A stretch of 64,000 nt of DNA from contig NZ_JACYTR010000003.1 of the NCBI RefSeq assembly GCF_014841215.1, positions 62,001 to 126,000 on the forward strand, read 5' to 3'. Positions 47,180 to 55,120 of this stretch are shown in pieces (the first letter of the stretch is position 1; each line of letters begins with the position of its first letter). Below the pieces are notes generated by a model. That model did no database searches. It saw only the letters and a program-made list of their open reading frames with translations, and was not told the DNA's origin. Source of the DNA: Pseudomarimonas arenosa (GTDB lineage Bacteria; Pseudomonadota; Gammaproteobacteria; Xanthomonadales; Xanthomonadaceae). Made by a program: the position numbers and the translations under genes.

Positions 47180-47268
47180 GCTCGCTCACCCATCTCCCGC
47201 ACCGCGTGAGATCCGCTTTCGCAGCGGAAGGTGCCGGCGCCTGCGCGTCGGCTTTGTCTACTTAACTA

Positions 47269-47318
47269 GGTGTTTCACAACACCACACATAGGCGGATCG
47301 GCTCCTTGCGTCTGATCC
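47269..47318 (+). promoter_or_regulatory. rpsA leader hairpins
   Basis: Two inverted repeats precede rpsA: GGTGTT-TCAC-AACACC (47269-47284) and GGATC-N14-GATCC (47295-47318). S1 is known to repress its own translation through leader hairpins in E. coli; a similar role here is inference from position. Confidence 0.35.
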
Positions 47319-47343
47319 ATATGTTCAACCGGAAATTAACCTC

Positions 47344-49017
47344 ATGACTGAAAGTTTTGCTGAACTGTTCGAGCAGAGCGAAAAGCTCTCCAAGCTCAAG
47401 CCCGGCGCCATTGTGACCGGCGTCGTCGTCGAAGTCCGCTCCGACGTCGTTGTGATCAACGCTGGCCTGAAATCCGAAGGCATTGTGCCGATCGAGCAGT
47501 TCCGAAACGACGATGGCGAGATCGACGTTGGTGTTGGCGATGAAGTGAAGGTCGCCCTCGATTCGCTGGAAAATGGATTCGGTGAAACCGTACTGTCGCG
47601 TGAGAAAGCCAAGCGCGCGATGGTGTGGGACGAGCTCGAAGAAGCGATGGAGAAGAGCGAAACCATCACCGGCCGCATCAGCGGCAAGGTCAAGGGTGGC
47701 TTCACCGTCGACATCAAGGACGTGCGTGCGTTCTTGCCGGGTTCGCTGGTCGATGTGCGCCCGGTGCGCGATCCGGCCTACCTCGAGGGCAAGGAACTCG
47801 AGTTCAAGATCATCAAGCTCGACCGCAAGCGCAACAACGTGGTGGTGTCGCGTCGCGCCGTGGTGGAAAGCGAGTACAGCGCCGAGCGCGAGCAGCTGAT
47901 GGAGCGCCTGCAGGAAGGCGCCATCCTGCCGGGCGTGGTCAAGAACCTCACCGACTACGGTGCGTTCGTCGACCTCGGCGGCATCGACGGCCTGCTGCAC
48001 ATCACCGATATGGCGTGGAAGCGCGTGCGTCATCCGTCGGAAGTGGTGGAAGTCGGTCAGGAGCTGCAGGTTCGCGTGCTCAAGTTCGACCGCGAGCGCA
48101 ATCGCGTTTCGCTGGGCCTCAAGCAGTTGGGCGAAGACCCGTGGGATAACATCGCTCGTCGCTACCCGAATAGCACCCGTCTGTTCGGCAAGGTCAGCAA
48201 TGTCACCGATTACGGCTGCTTCGTCGAGATCGAGCCGGGCGTCGAAGGTCTGGTCCACGTGTCCGAAATGGATTGGACCAACAAGAACGTCAATCCGTCC
48301 AAGGTTGTGCAGGTGGGTGACGAGACCGAAGTGATGGTGCTGGACGTGGATGAAGAGCGTCGCCGCATCTCGCTGGGCATGAAGCAGTGCACCCAGAACC
48401 CGTGGGAAACCTTCGCGCAGAACTTCAAGAAGGGCGATCGCGTTGAAGGTCAGATCAAGTCGATCACTGATTTCGGTATCTTCGTCGGTCTCGACGGCGG
48501 CATCGACGGTCTGGTCCACTTGTCCGACATCAGCTGGAACGCCACCGGCGAAGAAATCGTCCGCAACTTCAAGAAGGGCGACAACGTGGAAGCCGTGGTG
48601 CTGGCGGTTGATCCGGAGCGCGAGCGCATCTCGCTGGGCGTCAAGCAGCTGGAGCAGGATCCGTTCGGCCAGTACCTGGCGGCCAACCCGAAGGGTTCGA
48701 TCATCAACGGCACCGTGACCGACGTTGACGCCAAGGGCGCCACCATCGAGTTGGGCGAAGGCATCGAGGGCTACATCCGCGCCTCGGATATCGCCAAGGA
48801 ACGCGTTGACGACGCTACCACCCATCTGAAGATCGGTGATCGCGTCGAAGCCAAGTTCATGGGCATGGATCGCAAGGGTCGCACCTTGCAGCTGTCGATC
48901 CGCGCCAAGGACGAGGCCGAACTGCGCGAAACCTTGGAGGAATACTCCAACGCGTCGGGCGGTACCACCAAGCTCGGCGCCCTGTTGCGCGAGCAGCTGA
49001 GCAACAAGTCCGAGTAA
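47344..49017 (+). CDS. rpsA: 30S ribosomal protein S1
   Basis: Ribosomal protein that unfolds mRNA and helps initiation. The 557-residue protein has six S1 (OB-fold) repeats, with repeated [15 protein letters not shown] / [16 protein letters not shown] patterns and [12 protein letters not shown] type repeat ends. The ATG follows GGAAATTAACCTC. A strong terminator follows at 49057. It lies in the conserved cmk-rpsA-ihfB order. Confidence 0.98.
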   Translation: MTESFAELFEQSEKLSKLKPGAIVTGVVVEVRSDVVVINAGLKSEGIVPIEQFRNDDGEIDVGVGDEVKVALDSLENGFGETVLSREKAKRAMVWDELEEAMEKSETITGRISGKVKGGFTVDIKDVRAFLPGSLVDVRPVRDPAYLEGKELEFKIIKLDRKRNNVVVSRRAVVESEYSAEREQLMERLQEGAILPGVVKNLTDYGAFVDLGGIDGLLHITDMAWKRVRHPSEVVEVGQELQVRVLKFDRERNRVSLGLKQLGEDPWDNIARRYPNSTRLFGKVSNVTDYGCFVEIEPGVEGLVHVSEMDWTNKNVNPSKVVQVGDETEVMVLDVDEERRRISLGMKQCTQNPWETFAQNFKKGDRVEGQIKSITDFGIFVGLDGGIDGLVHLSDISWNATGEEIVRNFKKGDNVEAVVLAVDPERERISLGVKQLEQDPFGQYLAANPKGSIINGTVTDVDAKGATIELGEGIEGYIRASDIAKERVDDATTHLKIGDRVEAKFMGMDRKGRTLQLSIRAKDEAELRETLEEYSNASGGTTKLGALLREQLSNKSE

Positions 49018-49056
49018 TCGGTTGCTCACATAGCACCGAGTTCGCTCGGAGCAAGA

Positions 49057-49086
49057 CCAAGGGGGCCGCTGGCCCCCTTGTTCGTT
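49057..49086 (+). terminator. rho-independent terminator of rpsA
   Basis: CAAGGGGGCC-GCT-GGCCCCCTTG forms a ten-base-pair GC-rich stem with a three-base loop, followed by TTCGTTG. It lies 40 bases after the rpsA stop and separates it from ihfB. Confidence 0.82.
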
Positions 49087-49213
49087 GTGGCGGCTGCGAT
49101 TCGCGGCAGGGCCGGTCGGCTGGAGATGGGATGGCGGCGGCGCAGATCCCGATTTGCCTCAGTCAACGCCTAAATATTCTTCCTAAGCCAGTGATTTAAT
49201 TCGGTTTTGAGGC

Positions 49214-49219
49214 TACAAT
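49214..49219 (+). promoter_or_regulatory. candidate -10 element of ihfB
   Basis: TACAAT at 49214-49219 lies in an AT-rich stretch 45 bases before the ihfB start, downstream of the rpsA terminator. No good -35 is visible at the right distance, so only the -10 is proposed. Confidence 0.4.
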
Positions 49220-49263
49220 CGAACTCAGCGCCATTGCAGCGTAGCGAAATACGAGAGCGGTCG

Positions 49264-49554
49264 ATGACCAAGTCGGAACTGATAGAAACCCTGTGCCAAC
49301 GCCAGCCCCACCTGAAGCCCGATGATGTGGATCTCGGCGTCAAGACCTTGCTGGATCAGATGAGCGACGCTTTGGCCGGCGGTGATCGCATCGAGATTCG
49401 AGGATTTGGCAGCTTTTCGCTGCATTTTCGTCCGCCGCGCATTGGTCGTAATCCGAAAACCGGCGAATCGGTCGCCTTGCCAGGCAAGCATGTGCCGCAT
49501 TTCAAGCCGGGCAAGGAATTGCGTGAGCGGGTCAATCGCGCCAACGAGAGCTGA
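49264..49554 (+). CDS. ihfB: integration host factor subunit beta
   Basis: DNA-bending nucleoid protein, partner of IhfA. The 96-residue protein shows TKSELIETL at the start, [20 protein letters not shown] and the DNA-inserting Pro loop in [13 protein letters not shown] at 49264 follows GAGAGCGG; an upstream in-frame ATG at 49207 adds residues not seen in the family. lapA begins 17 bases after its stop. Confidence 0.97.
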   Translation: MTKSELIETLCQRQPHLKPDDVDLGVKTLLDQMSDALAGGDRIEIRGFGSFSLHFRPPRIGRNPKTGESVALPGKHVPHFKPGKELRERVNRANES

Positions 49555-49571
49555 TTCGACATAGGTGCCGC

Positions 49572-49853
49572 ATGCGCTTGTTGACCTGGATTCTGGCCGC
49601 TGCCGCAGTCTTTGTGGGCTTGGGTTTTGGCGCGCTGAACGGCGCGCCGGTGTCGATCGATCTGTATTTCACGAATCTGCAGTTGCCCTTGGGTGGCGCC
49701 CTGCTGTCGGCCCTGCTGTTGGGAACGGCCTTGGGCGGGGGCTGTGTCTGGTTGCTGCGCGTCTGGCCCCTGAGTACGCAGTTGCGTCGTGCTCAGCAGG
49801 CCAAGTCAGGCAATGGTGGCAAGCGGAACGATAAGAAGCTGACACCTGCGTGA
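49572..49853 (+). CDS. lapA: LapA domain-containing inner membrane protein
   Basis: A 93-residue LapA (DUF1049) protein with two transmembrane helices (LTWILAAAAVFVGLGFGALN and a second around LSALLLGTALGGGCVWLL) and a basic cytosolic tail. It works with LapB in controlling lipopolysaccharide assembly. Its stop overlaps the GTG of lapB (GTGA), so the two are translationally coupled. Confidence 0.92.
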   Translation: MRLLTWILAAAAVFVGLGFGALNGAPVSIDLYFTNLQLPLGGALLSALLLGTALGGGCVWLLRVWPLSTQLRRAQQAKSGNGGKRNDKKLTPA

Positions 49854-51025
49854 TCGAATACGGGCTGCTGTTTCTGCTGCTGCCAGTCGCCGCATTTTCT
49901 GGCTGGCTGGCTGGGCGTCGCGGCGGCGCACGTCACGTTGGGCAGAAGGTAAGTCGCCTTTCGACCAACTATTTCCGCGGATTGAACTATCTGCTCAACG
50001 AGCAGCCGGACAAGGCGATCGAGGTGTTTCTGGAGATTGCCGAGGTCGACAAGCGCACCGTTGAGACGCATTTCGCGCTCGGCCACCTGTTTCGCCGTCG
50101 CGGTGAGGTCGATCGCGCCATCCGTCTGCATCAGAGTCTGGTAGCGCGCTCAACGCTGTCCAATGAGCAGCGTACGCAGGCGATCCTGGAACTGGGCGAG
50201 GATTACATGCGTGCCGGTCTGCTCGACCGTGCCGAGACCCTGTTCGGAGACCTCGCCAGCGTGGAGGATGCTGCGCCGCAGGCGCTCAAGCACCTGATTG
50301 CGATCTATCAGCAAGAGCGTGACTGGGCGAAGGCCATTCACTATGCCGAGCGTCTGCAGGCACTCACCGGCAAGCCAATGGGCAAGGTGATCGCACAGTT
50401 CCACTGCGAGATCGCCGAGCAGCAAAAGCAGAAGGGCGAGATCGAGGCGGCGCGCAGTTCACTCGAACGAGCCTACCACAGCGAACTCAACTGCGTTCGG
50501 GCTTGCCTGATCGAGGGCCAGATCGAGATTCAGTTGGGCAATGATCTAGCTGCAATACGGGTGCTGGAGCGCGCCGCTCGTCACGACCCGGAAATGCTGC
50601 CGGAACTGCTGCCTCCCATGCTGGCGGCCTATCAACGCAAGGAAGAGAGCGCTCGCGCACGTGCGTTTCTGAGTGAGATGCTGGAGCGTCATGCAGGCGC
50701 CTCACCGCTGTTGGCCCTGGTGCAGTTCATCGAGCGTGAGGAGGGGCGAGCGGCGGCGATCGAGTATCTGACTCGACAATTGCGCCGACGGCCGTCGATC
50801 CGTGGTCAAGGTGCATTGATCGAGCTCAGTCTCGCTGAACATGAAGTTCCGGTGGAGCGTGAACTGCTGCAGGTGCTGAAACAGTTGAGCGAGCAGCTCA
50901 TCGCAGGTGTGCCCGCCTATCGTTGCGGCCGTTGCGGCTTCGGTGCCCGTAGCCATCACTGGCAGTGTCCGAGCTGCAAGTCCTGGAGCAGCGTCAAGCC
51001 GATTCACGGCGTGGCGGGTGAATAG
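49850..51025 (+). CDS. lapB: lipopolysaccharide assembly protein LapB
   Basis: A 391-residue membrane-anchored tetratricopeptide protein (YciM) that regulates LpxC turnover and LPS assembly. One N-terminal helix (LLFLLLPVAAFSGWLAG) is followed by TPR repeats (YFRGLNYLLNEQPDKAIEVF, ALGHLFRRRGEVDRAIRLH) and a C-terminal rubredoxin-like zinc site (YRCGRCGFGARSHHWQCPSC). It uses a GTG start overlapping lapA. The next gene starts three bases after its stop. Confidence 0.96.
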   Translation: MIEYGLLFLLLPVAAFSGWLAGRRGGARHVGQKVSRLSTNYFRGLNYLLNEQPDKAIEVFLEIAEVDKRTVETHFALGHLFRRRGEVDRAIRLHQSLVARSTLSNEQRTQAILELGEDYMRAGLLDRAETLFGDLASVEDAAPQALKHLIAIYQQERDWAKAIHYAERLQALTGKPMGKVIAQFHCEIAEQQKQKGEIEAARSSLERAYHSELNCVRACLIEGQIEIQLGNDLAAIRVLERAARHDPEMLPELLPPMLAAYQRKEESARARAFLSEMLERHAGASPLLALVQFIEREEGRAAAIEYLTRQLRRRPSIRGQGALIELSLAEHEVPVERELLQVLKQLSEQLIAGVPAYRCGRCGFGARSHHWQCPSCKSWSSVKPIHGVAGE

Positions 51026-51027
51026 CC

Positions 51028-52056
51028 GTGAATAGCGCCCTGGTAGGCGCGGTGGCTGTGCTGGCAGCGCTGCTGTCGATTCTGTTTACCGAGCTGAGTA
51101 TTCGCTACGCGCTGCGTCGAGGGGTGGTGGATCAGCCCGGTGCGCGGCGTTCGCATCGTGTACCCACGCCGCGTGGTGGTGGAGTGGCGATCGGTTTGGT
51201 GGTGTTGCTGGCACTCATCCTGTTGCCCTTGCCGGCGCCTACGGCATGGTCGCTGGGCCTGGCGGTCACCGCGGTGGCTTTGGTCGGTTGGATCGATGAC
51301 CATCGTCCGTTGCCGGTGCTGCCGCGTCTGACTGTGCATCTGATAGCCGCCTGTCTGATCACCTTCGGCCTGTTTTGGCCGGCCTGGATCGTAGCTGCAG
51401 CACCGGCTTGGCTGCTGGTGATGGCGCCCCTGCTCATTATGGCGGCGATCAATTTCTGCAATTTCATGGATGGAATCAATGGAATTGCCAGCTCGCAAGC
51501 GGCCCTCGTCCTGCTGACCTGCGCTCTGCTGATATTTCCGGCAGCGCCTGTATGGGCCTCGTTCTGGGCGGCCGCTGCCGCCGGCTGCCTGGGCTTCTTG
51601 CCCTTCAATTTTCCGCGCGCGCGGATCTTCCTCGGCGATGTCGGCAGTGGAAGTCTGGGCTTGCTGGTGGCCACCGCCCTGGCTCAACTCTGGTCGATCC
51701 GGGGCGTTCCAGCCGGCGCCTTGCTGGTGCTGATCTCGGCGTTCGCCATCGACGCCGGGCTGACCTTGCTGCAGCGGGTGTTGCAGGGAAAACGTTGGTA
51801 TCGTCCGCACCGGGAACATTTGTATCAATGGTGGGTCCGAAGCGGGCAGTCGCACACAAAGGTCACCTTGGCCTACGGCGTTTGGACCGTGCTGATGGCA
51901 GGGCTGGTCTGGCTGGGCCAAGGCTGGTCTGAGCGGGTATGGAACACCTTGGCCTTGGTGGTGATGGCCGGCGGCGCGTTGGTCTGGTGGTTGGGCAAAC
52001 GGCGGCTGATGAGCGGTCGCAGGCAGGAGCGGCGAATGGCGAGGACGAGCCAATGA
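51028..52056 (+). CDS. WecA-type undecaprenyl-phosphate sugar-1-phosphate transferase
   Basis: A 342-residue polytopic membrane enzyme of the MraY/WecA/WbpL family that starts a glycan on undecaprenyl phosphate, often labelled glycosyltransferase family 4. Signatures are DDHRPLP, NFCNFMDGINGIAS, FPRARIFLGDVGSGSLG and HREHLYQ near the C-terminus, with about ten transmembrane helices. The sugar donor (GlcNAc, FucNAc or QuiNAc phosphate) cannot be read. GTG start, coupled to lapB; its stop overlaps the next gene by four bases (ATGA). Confidence 0.92.
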   Translation: MNSALVGAVAVLAALLSILFTELSIRYALRRGVVDQPGARRSHRVPTPRGGGVAIGLVVLLALILLPLPAPTAWSLGLAVTAVALVGWIDDHRPLPVLPRLTVHLIAACLITFGLFWPAWIVAAAPAWLLVMAPLLIMAAINFCNFMDGINGIASSQAALVLLTCALLIFPAAPVWASFWAAAAAGCLGFLPFNFPRARIFLGDVGSGSLGLLVATALAQLWSIRGVPAGALLVLISAFAIDAGLTLLQRVLQGKRWYRPHREHLYQWWVRSGQSHTKVTLAYGVWTVLMAGLVWLGQGWSERVWNTLALVVMAGGALVWWLGKRRLMSGRRQERRMARTSQ

Positions 52057-53924
52057 GAACCTTGGGGCGCTGGGTGGCGTTGATCCATCCGCGAGTCGCC
52101 GTGGTTATTCATGACCTGACCATGGTCTGGTTGGCCTGGATCATTGCCAGCCGGCTGCGCGAACCGCGCATGGTGCCTTGGTGGAGCGATGAGTTATGGG
52201 TGGTACTGATCGCCCAGGGGTTGGTGTTCTGGCGCACGGGTCTGTACCGCGGGCTGTGGCGTTTTGCCAGCCTTCCTGATCTTTGGAACATCGCCCGTGG
52301 GGCAGCCTTCGGCACCTTGGGTGTCACCCTCGGCTTGGTGCTGTTGAGTCGCCTGGAAGGCATATCACGTGGCGTGCTGGCACTGTATCCATTCATTCTG
52401 CTGGTGCTGCTCGGTACACCGCGAATGATGTATCGCTATTGGAAAGACAGTCGCTACGGTGGTGTTCGGGAGGCCGCCGAGCGCCGTGTGTTGATTCTAG
52501 GCGCTGGCCGCGCGGGCGAGATTCTGGTTCGCGATCTGCATCGTGAAGGGCGCTTCAAGGCGGTTGGGTTTCTCGATGACAATCGCGCCCTGCGCGGTGC
52601 GCGCATCCATGGCGTTCCGGTGCTTGGTGGCATCGACAAGGTGCGTGAGATTGCCAATGAAGTGGCTGCCGAGATGCTGCTGATTGCGATCCCAGGCGCC
52701 AGCAATGCGCAGATGCAGCGGGTGGTGGAATTGTGCGAGGCCTCTGAGCTGCCGTTCCGCACCGTGCCGCGACTGCGTGATGTGGTCGAAGGCCGCTCCA
52801 GTTTTGCCGAGCTGAAGGAAGTGGCGATCGAAGACCTGTTGGGGCGCGAACCAGTGGAGCTCGATTGGTCGGCGATTCGTTTGGCCTTGGCCGGCAAGCG
52901 TGTACTGGTCACCGGTGGCGGTGGATCGATCGGTTCTGAACTCTGCCGCCAGATTGCCCGGCTGGGTGTAGAACGGCTCACCGTGCTGGATCTTTCGGAA
53001 TACAACCTGTATCGCTGCGAGCAGGAGTTGCGCGGCGCCTATCCTGATGTATTGATCGATTGCATCCTGGGTGATGTCGGTGATGCAGCCACGGTGGATC
53101 ACGTGCTTGAGCTGGCACGCCCACAGCTGGTGTTCCATGCTGCAGCGTTCAAACACGTGCCCATTCTGCAGAATCAGGTTCGCGAGGCAGTGCGGAACAA
53201 CGTGTTGAGTACGTACACACTGGCTCAGGCCTGTGTACGTCGCGATGTCGAGAGTTTCGTGCTGGTGTCGAGCGACAAGGCGGTCAATCCAGCCAATGTG
53301 ATGGGCGCCAGCAAGCGTTGGGCCGAGCTGGTATGTCAGTCGATGGCGCAGACCAGCCCGACGCGCTTCGTCACCGTGCGTTTTGGCAATGTGCTGGATT
53401 CGGCCGGCTCGGTGGTGCCGTTGTTTCGCGAGCAGATTCGCAATGGTGGGCCGGTAACCGTCACCCATCCTGAGATCACGCGCTATTTCATGACCATTCC
53501 GGAGGCCTGTCAGTTGATCTTGCAGGCGATGACCCTGGGGCAGGGCGGCGAGTTGTTTGCGCTGGACATGGGCGAGCCGGTGAAGATTCGCTATCTGGCT
53601 GAACAGATGATTCGACTGGGCGGCAAGGTGCCCGATCGCGATATCGCTATCATTTATACCGGCCTGCGGCCAGGTGAGAAACTCTTCGAAGAAATCTTCC
53701 ACGCCCAGGAAAGCTACAGCCAGACCAGTCATCCAAAGATCTGGTTAGCGCAAAGCCGGCCGGTGTCGTCAACGGCGCTGGAGCCGGCCCTGCAGCAGGC
53801 AGCGGTCGCCAGCCGCAAGTTTGATCAGCCTGGGTTGGACAAGCTGCTGGCCGAGTGGGTGCCCGAGTATCGCCCGGCGGCGGGCGAGGGCACGGTGTTG
53901 CCGTTTCAGCGCAACGTCTCCTGA
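52053..53924 (+). CDS. WbpM/FlaA1-type UDP-sugar 4,6-dehydratase
   Basis: A 623-residue protein with four N-terminal transmembrane helices, a CoA-binding-like Rossmann domain (VLILGAGRAGEILVRDL, about 145-260) and a C-terminal SDR dehydratase (TGGGGSIGSELCRQI, about 285-560). The catalytic Tyr is replaced by Met in VSSDKAVNPANVMGASKR, the SMK form known from WbpM and FlaA1, which make 4-keto-6-deoxy UDP-GlcNAc derivatives. Overlap with the preceding transferase suggests that both act in one O-antigen or glycan pathway. Confidence 0.93.
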   Translation: MRTLGRWVALIHPRVAVVIHDLTMVWLAWIIASRLREPRMVPWWSDELWVVLIAQGLVFWRTGLYRGLWRFASLPDLWNIARGAAFGTLGVTLGLVLLSRLEGISRGVLALYPFILLVLLGTPRMMYRYWKDSRYGGVREAAERRVLILGAGRAGEILVRDLHREGRFKAVGFLDDNRALRGARIHGVPVLGGIDKVREIANEVAAEMLLIAIPGASNAQMQRVVELCEASELPFRTVPRLRDVVEGRSSFAELKEVAIEDLLGREPVELDWSAIRLALAGKRVLVTGGGGSIGSELCRQIARLGVERLTVLDLSEYNLYRCEQELRGAYPDVLIDCILGDVGDAATVDHVLELARPQLVFHAAAFKHVPILQNQVREAVRNNVLSTYTLAQACVRRDVESFVLVSSDKAVNPANVMGASKRWAELVCQSMAQTSPTRFVTVRFGNVLDSAGSVVPLFREQIRNGGPVTVTHPEITRYFMTIPEACQLILQAMTLGQGGELFALDMGEPVKIRYLAEQMIRLGGKVPDRDIAIIYTGLRPGEKLFEEIFHAQESYSQTSHPKIWLAQSRPVSSTALEPALQQAAVASRKFDQPGLDKLLAEWVPEYRPAAGEGTVLPFQRNVS

Positions 53925-53960
53925 GCCACCGCTGCAAGTTTCCTGTTAGAGAGTGTTGTT

Positions 53961-54851
53961 ATGACTGACAAGCGCGTACGCACCGCGGTGTTTCCGGTTG
54001 CCGGACTGGGCACCCGCTTCCTGCCTGCCACCAAGACCGTGCCCAAGGAAATGCTGCCGATTGTTGATCGTCCGCTGATTCAATACGCGGTGGACGAGGC
54101 CATCGAGGCCGGTTGCGAGACCCTGGTCTTCATCACCAATCGCTACAAACATGCCGTGGCCGACTATTTCGACAAGGCCTACGAGTTGGAGCAAAAGCTG
54201 GAAAAGGCTGGCAAGTCGGAACTGCTGGCCATGATTCGCGATGTGCTGCCGGGTAATGTGCGTGCGGTGTTTGTCACCCAGGCCGAGGCCTTGGGCCTGG
54301 GGCATGCCGTGCTATGCGCCAAACCGGTGGTGGGTGACGAGCCGTTCGCGGTGCTGTTGCCCGATGATCTGATCTGGAATCGTGGCCGCGGCGCCCTCGG
54401 CCAGATGGTCGATGTGGCCCATGCGCGCGGGGCCAGCGTGATTGCCGTGCAGGACGTGCCGCGCGAACAAACGGGGAGTTATGGAATCGTCGATACCGGC
54501 GGCGATTCCAGCAACCCGGCGCCGATCAGGGCCATGGTCGAGAAGCCGCATCCGGAAGTCGCTCCCAGCACCTCGGCCGTGGTCGGCCGCTACGTGCTCG
54601 ACTCGCGGGTATTCGGCCTGCTGGAAGAGACCAAGCCGGGCAAAGGCGGCGAGATTCAATTGACCGACGCCATCGCTCGTTTGGCTACCGAACAATCGGT
54701 GCTGGCCTACCAATTCGCTGGGCGCCGCTTCGACTGCGGCAGCCGCATTGGCCTGGTCGAAGCCACCATCCGCTTCGCCCTTGATCACGACGATCTGGCC
54801 GACGATGCCCGCGCCTATATGCGCGCGGCCCTTGCAGAAACGGCAAGCTAA
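53961..54851 (+). CDS. galU: UTP-glucose-1-phosphate uridylyltransferase
   Basis: Makes UDP-glucose from UTP and glucose-1-phosphate. The 296-residue protein begins with FPVAGLGTRFLPATKTVPKEMLP, the nucleotide-binding signature, and has DRPLIQYAVDEA and EKPHPE motifs. It follows the dehydratase gene by 36 bases and closes the surface polysaccharide run. Its product is the substrate of Ugd at position 92. Confidence 0.97.
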   Translation: MTDKRVRTAVFPVAGLGTRFLPATKTVPKEMLPIVDRPLIQYAVDEAIEAGCETLVFITNRYKHAVADYFDKAYELEQKLEKAGKSELLAMIRDVLPGNVRAVFVTQAEALGLGHAVLCAKPVVGDEPFAVLLPDDLIWNRGRGALGQMVDVAHARGASVIAVQDVPREQTGSYGIVDTGGDSSNPAPIRAMVEKPHPEVAPSTSAVVGRYVLDSRVFGLLEETKPGKGGEIQLTDAIARLATEQSVLAYQFAGRRFDCGSRIGLVEATIRFALDHDDLADDARAYMRAALAETAS

Positions 54852-54875
54852 GCTCACCCCAACCCCTCTCCCTCA

Positions 54876-54898
54876 GTAGGGTGGGCCTGTGGCCCACC
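54876..54898. repeat. GTAGGGTGGGCC palindrome
   Basis: GTAGGGTGGGCC-TGT-GGCCCACC lies 25 bases after galU, after a CACCCCAACCCCTCTCCC tract. It is the same unit as in the aroA-cmk gap and may act as a terminator-like hairpin for galU. Confidence 0.7.
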
Positions 54899-54982
54899 GT
54901 CGTCCCAATATGATGGGACCAATTAAATACCAATAATTCGTAAAGTGTGAAGGAGTCCACATTTCACGCATACCAAAGTTGA

Positions 54983-55000
54983 ACTGGTACTAGAACCAGT
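54983..55000. promoter_or_regulatory. 18-bp dyad upstream of chitinase, GntR/NagR-like
   Basis: ACTGGTACTAGAACCAGT is symmetric at 16 of 18 positions. It resembles the DasR-type operator ACTGGTCTAGACCAGT of GntR regulators that respond to amino-sugar phosphates, but has one extra base on each side of the CTAG core. It lies 121 bases before the first chitinase gene in an AT-rich stretch. No regulator gene is nearby; the link to chitin catabolism is inference. Confidence 0.45.
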
Positions 55001-55120
55001 AGACGCTGTCTTCACATCGCGAGGGGCAGGGGGCCCCGCAGGTCAGCGCCAGTGGCTGGCCATCGCGATCTTTAGCTCATCAGATCTTTGAGCCGGGTGC
55101 ATGCGAACAAGGGGATAGCG

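Noticed and set aside
47275-49029. Long minus-strand open frame opposite rpsA
   Set aside because: It is an antisense shadow caused by high third-position GC in the highly biased rpsA gene.
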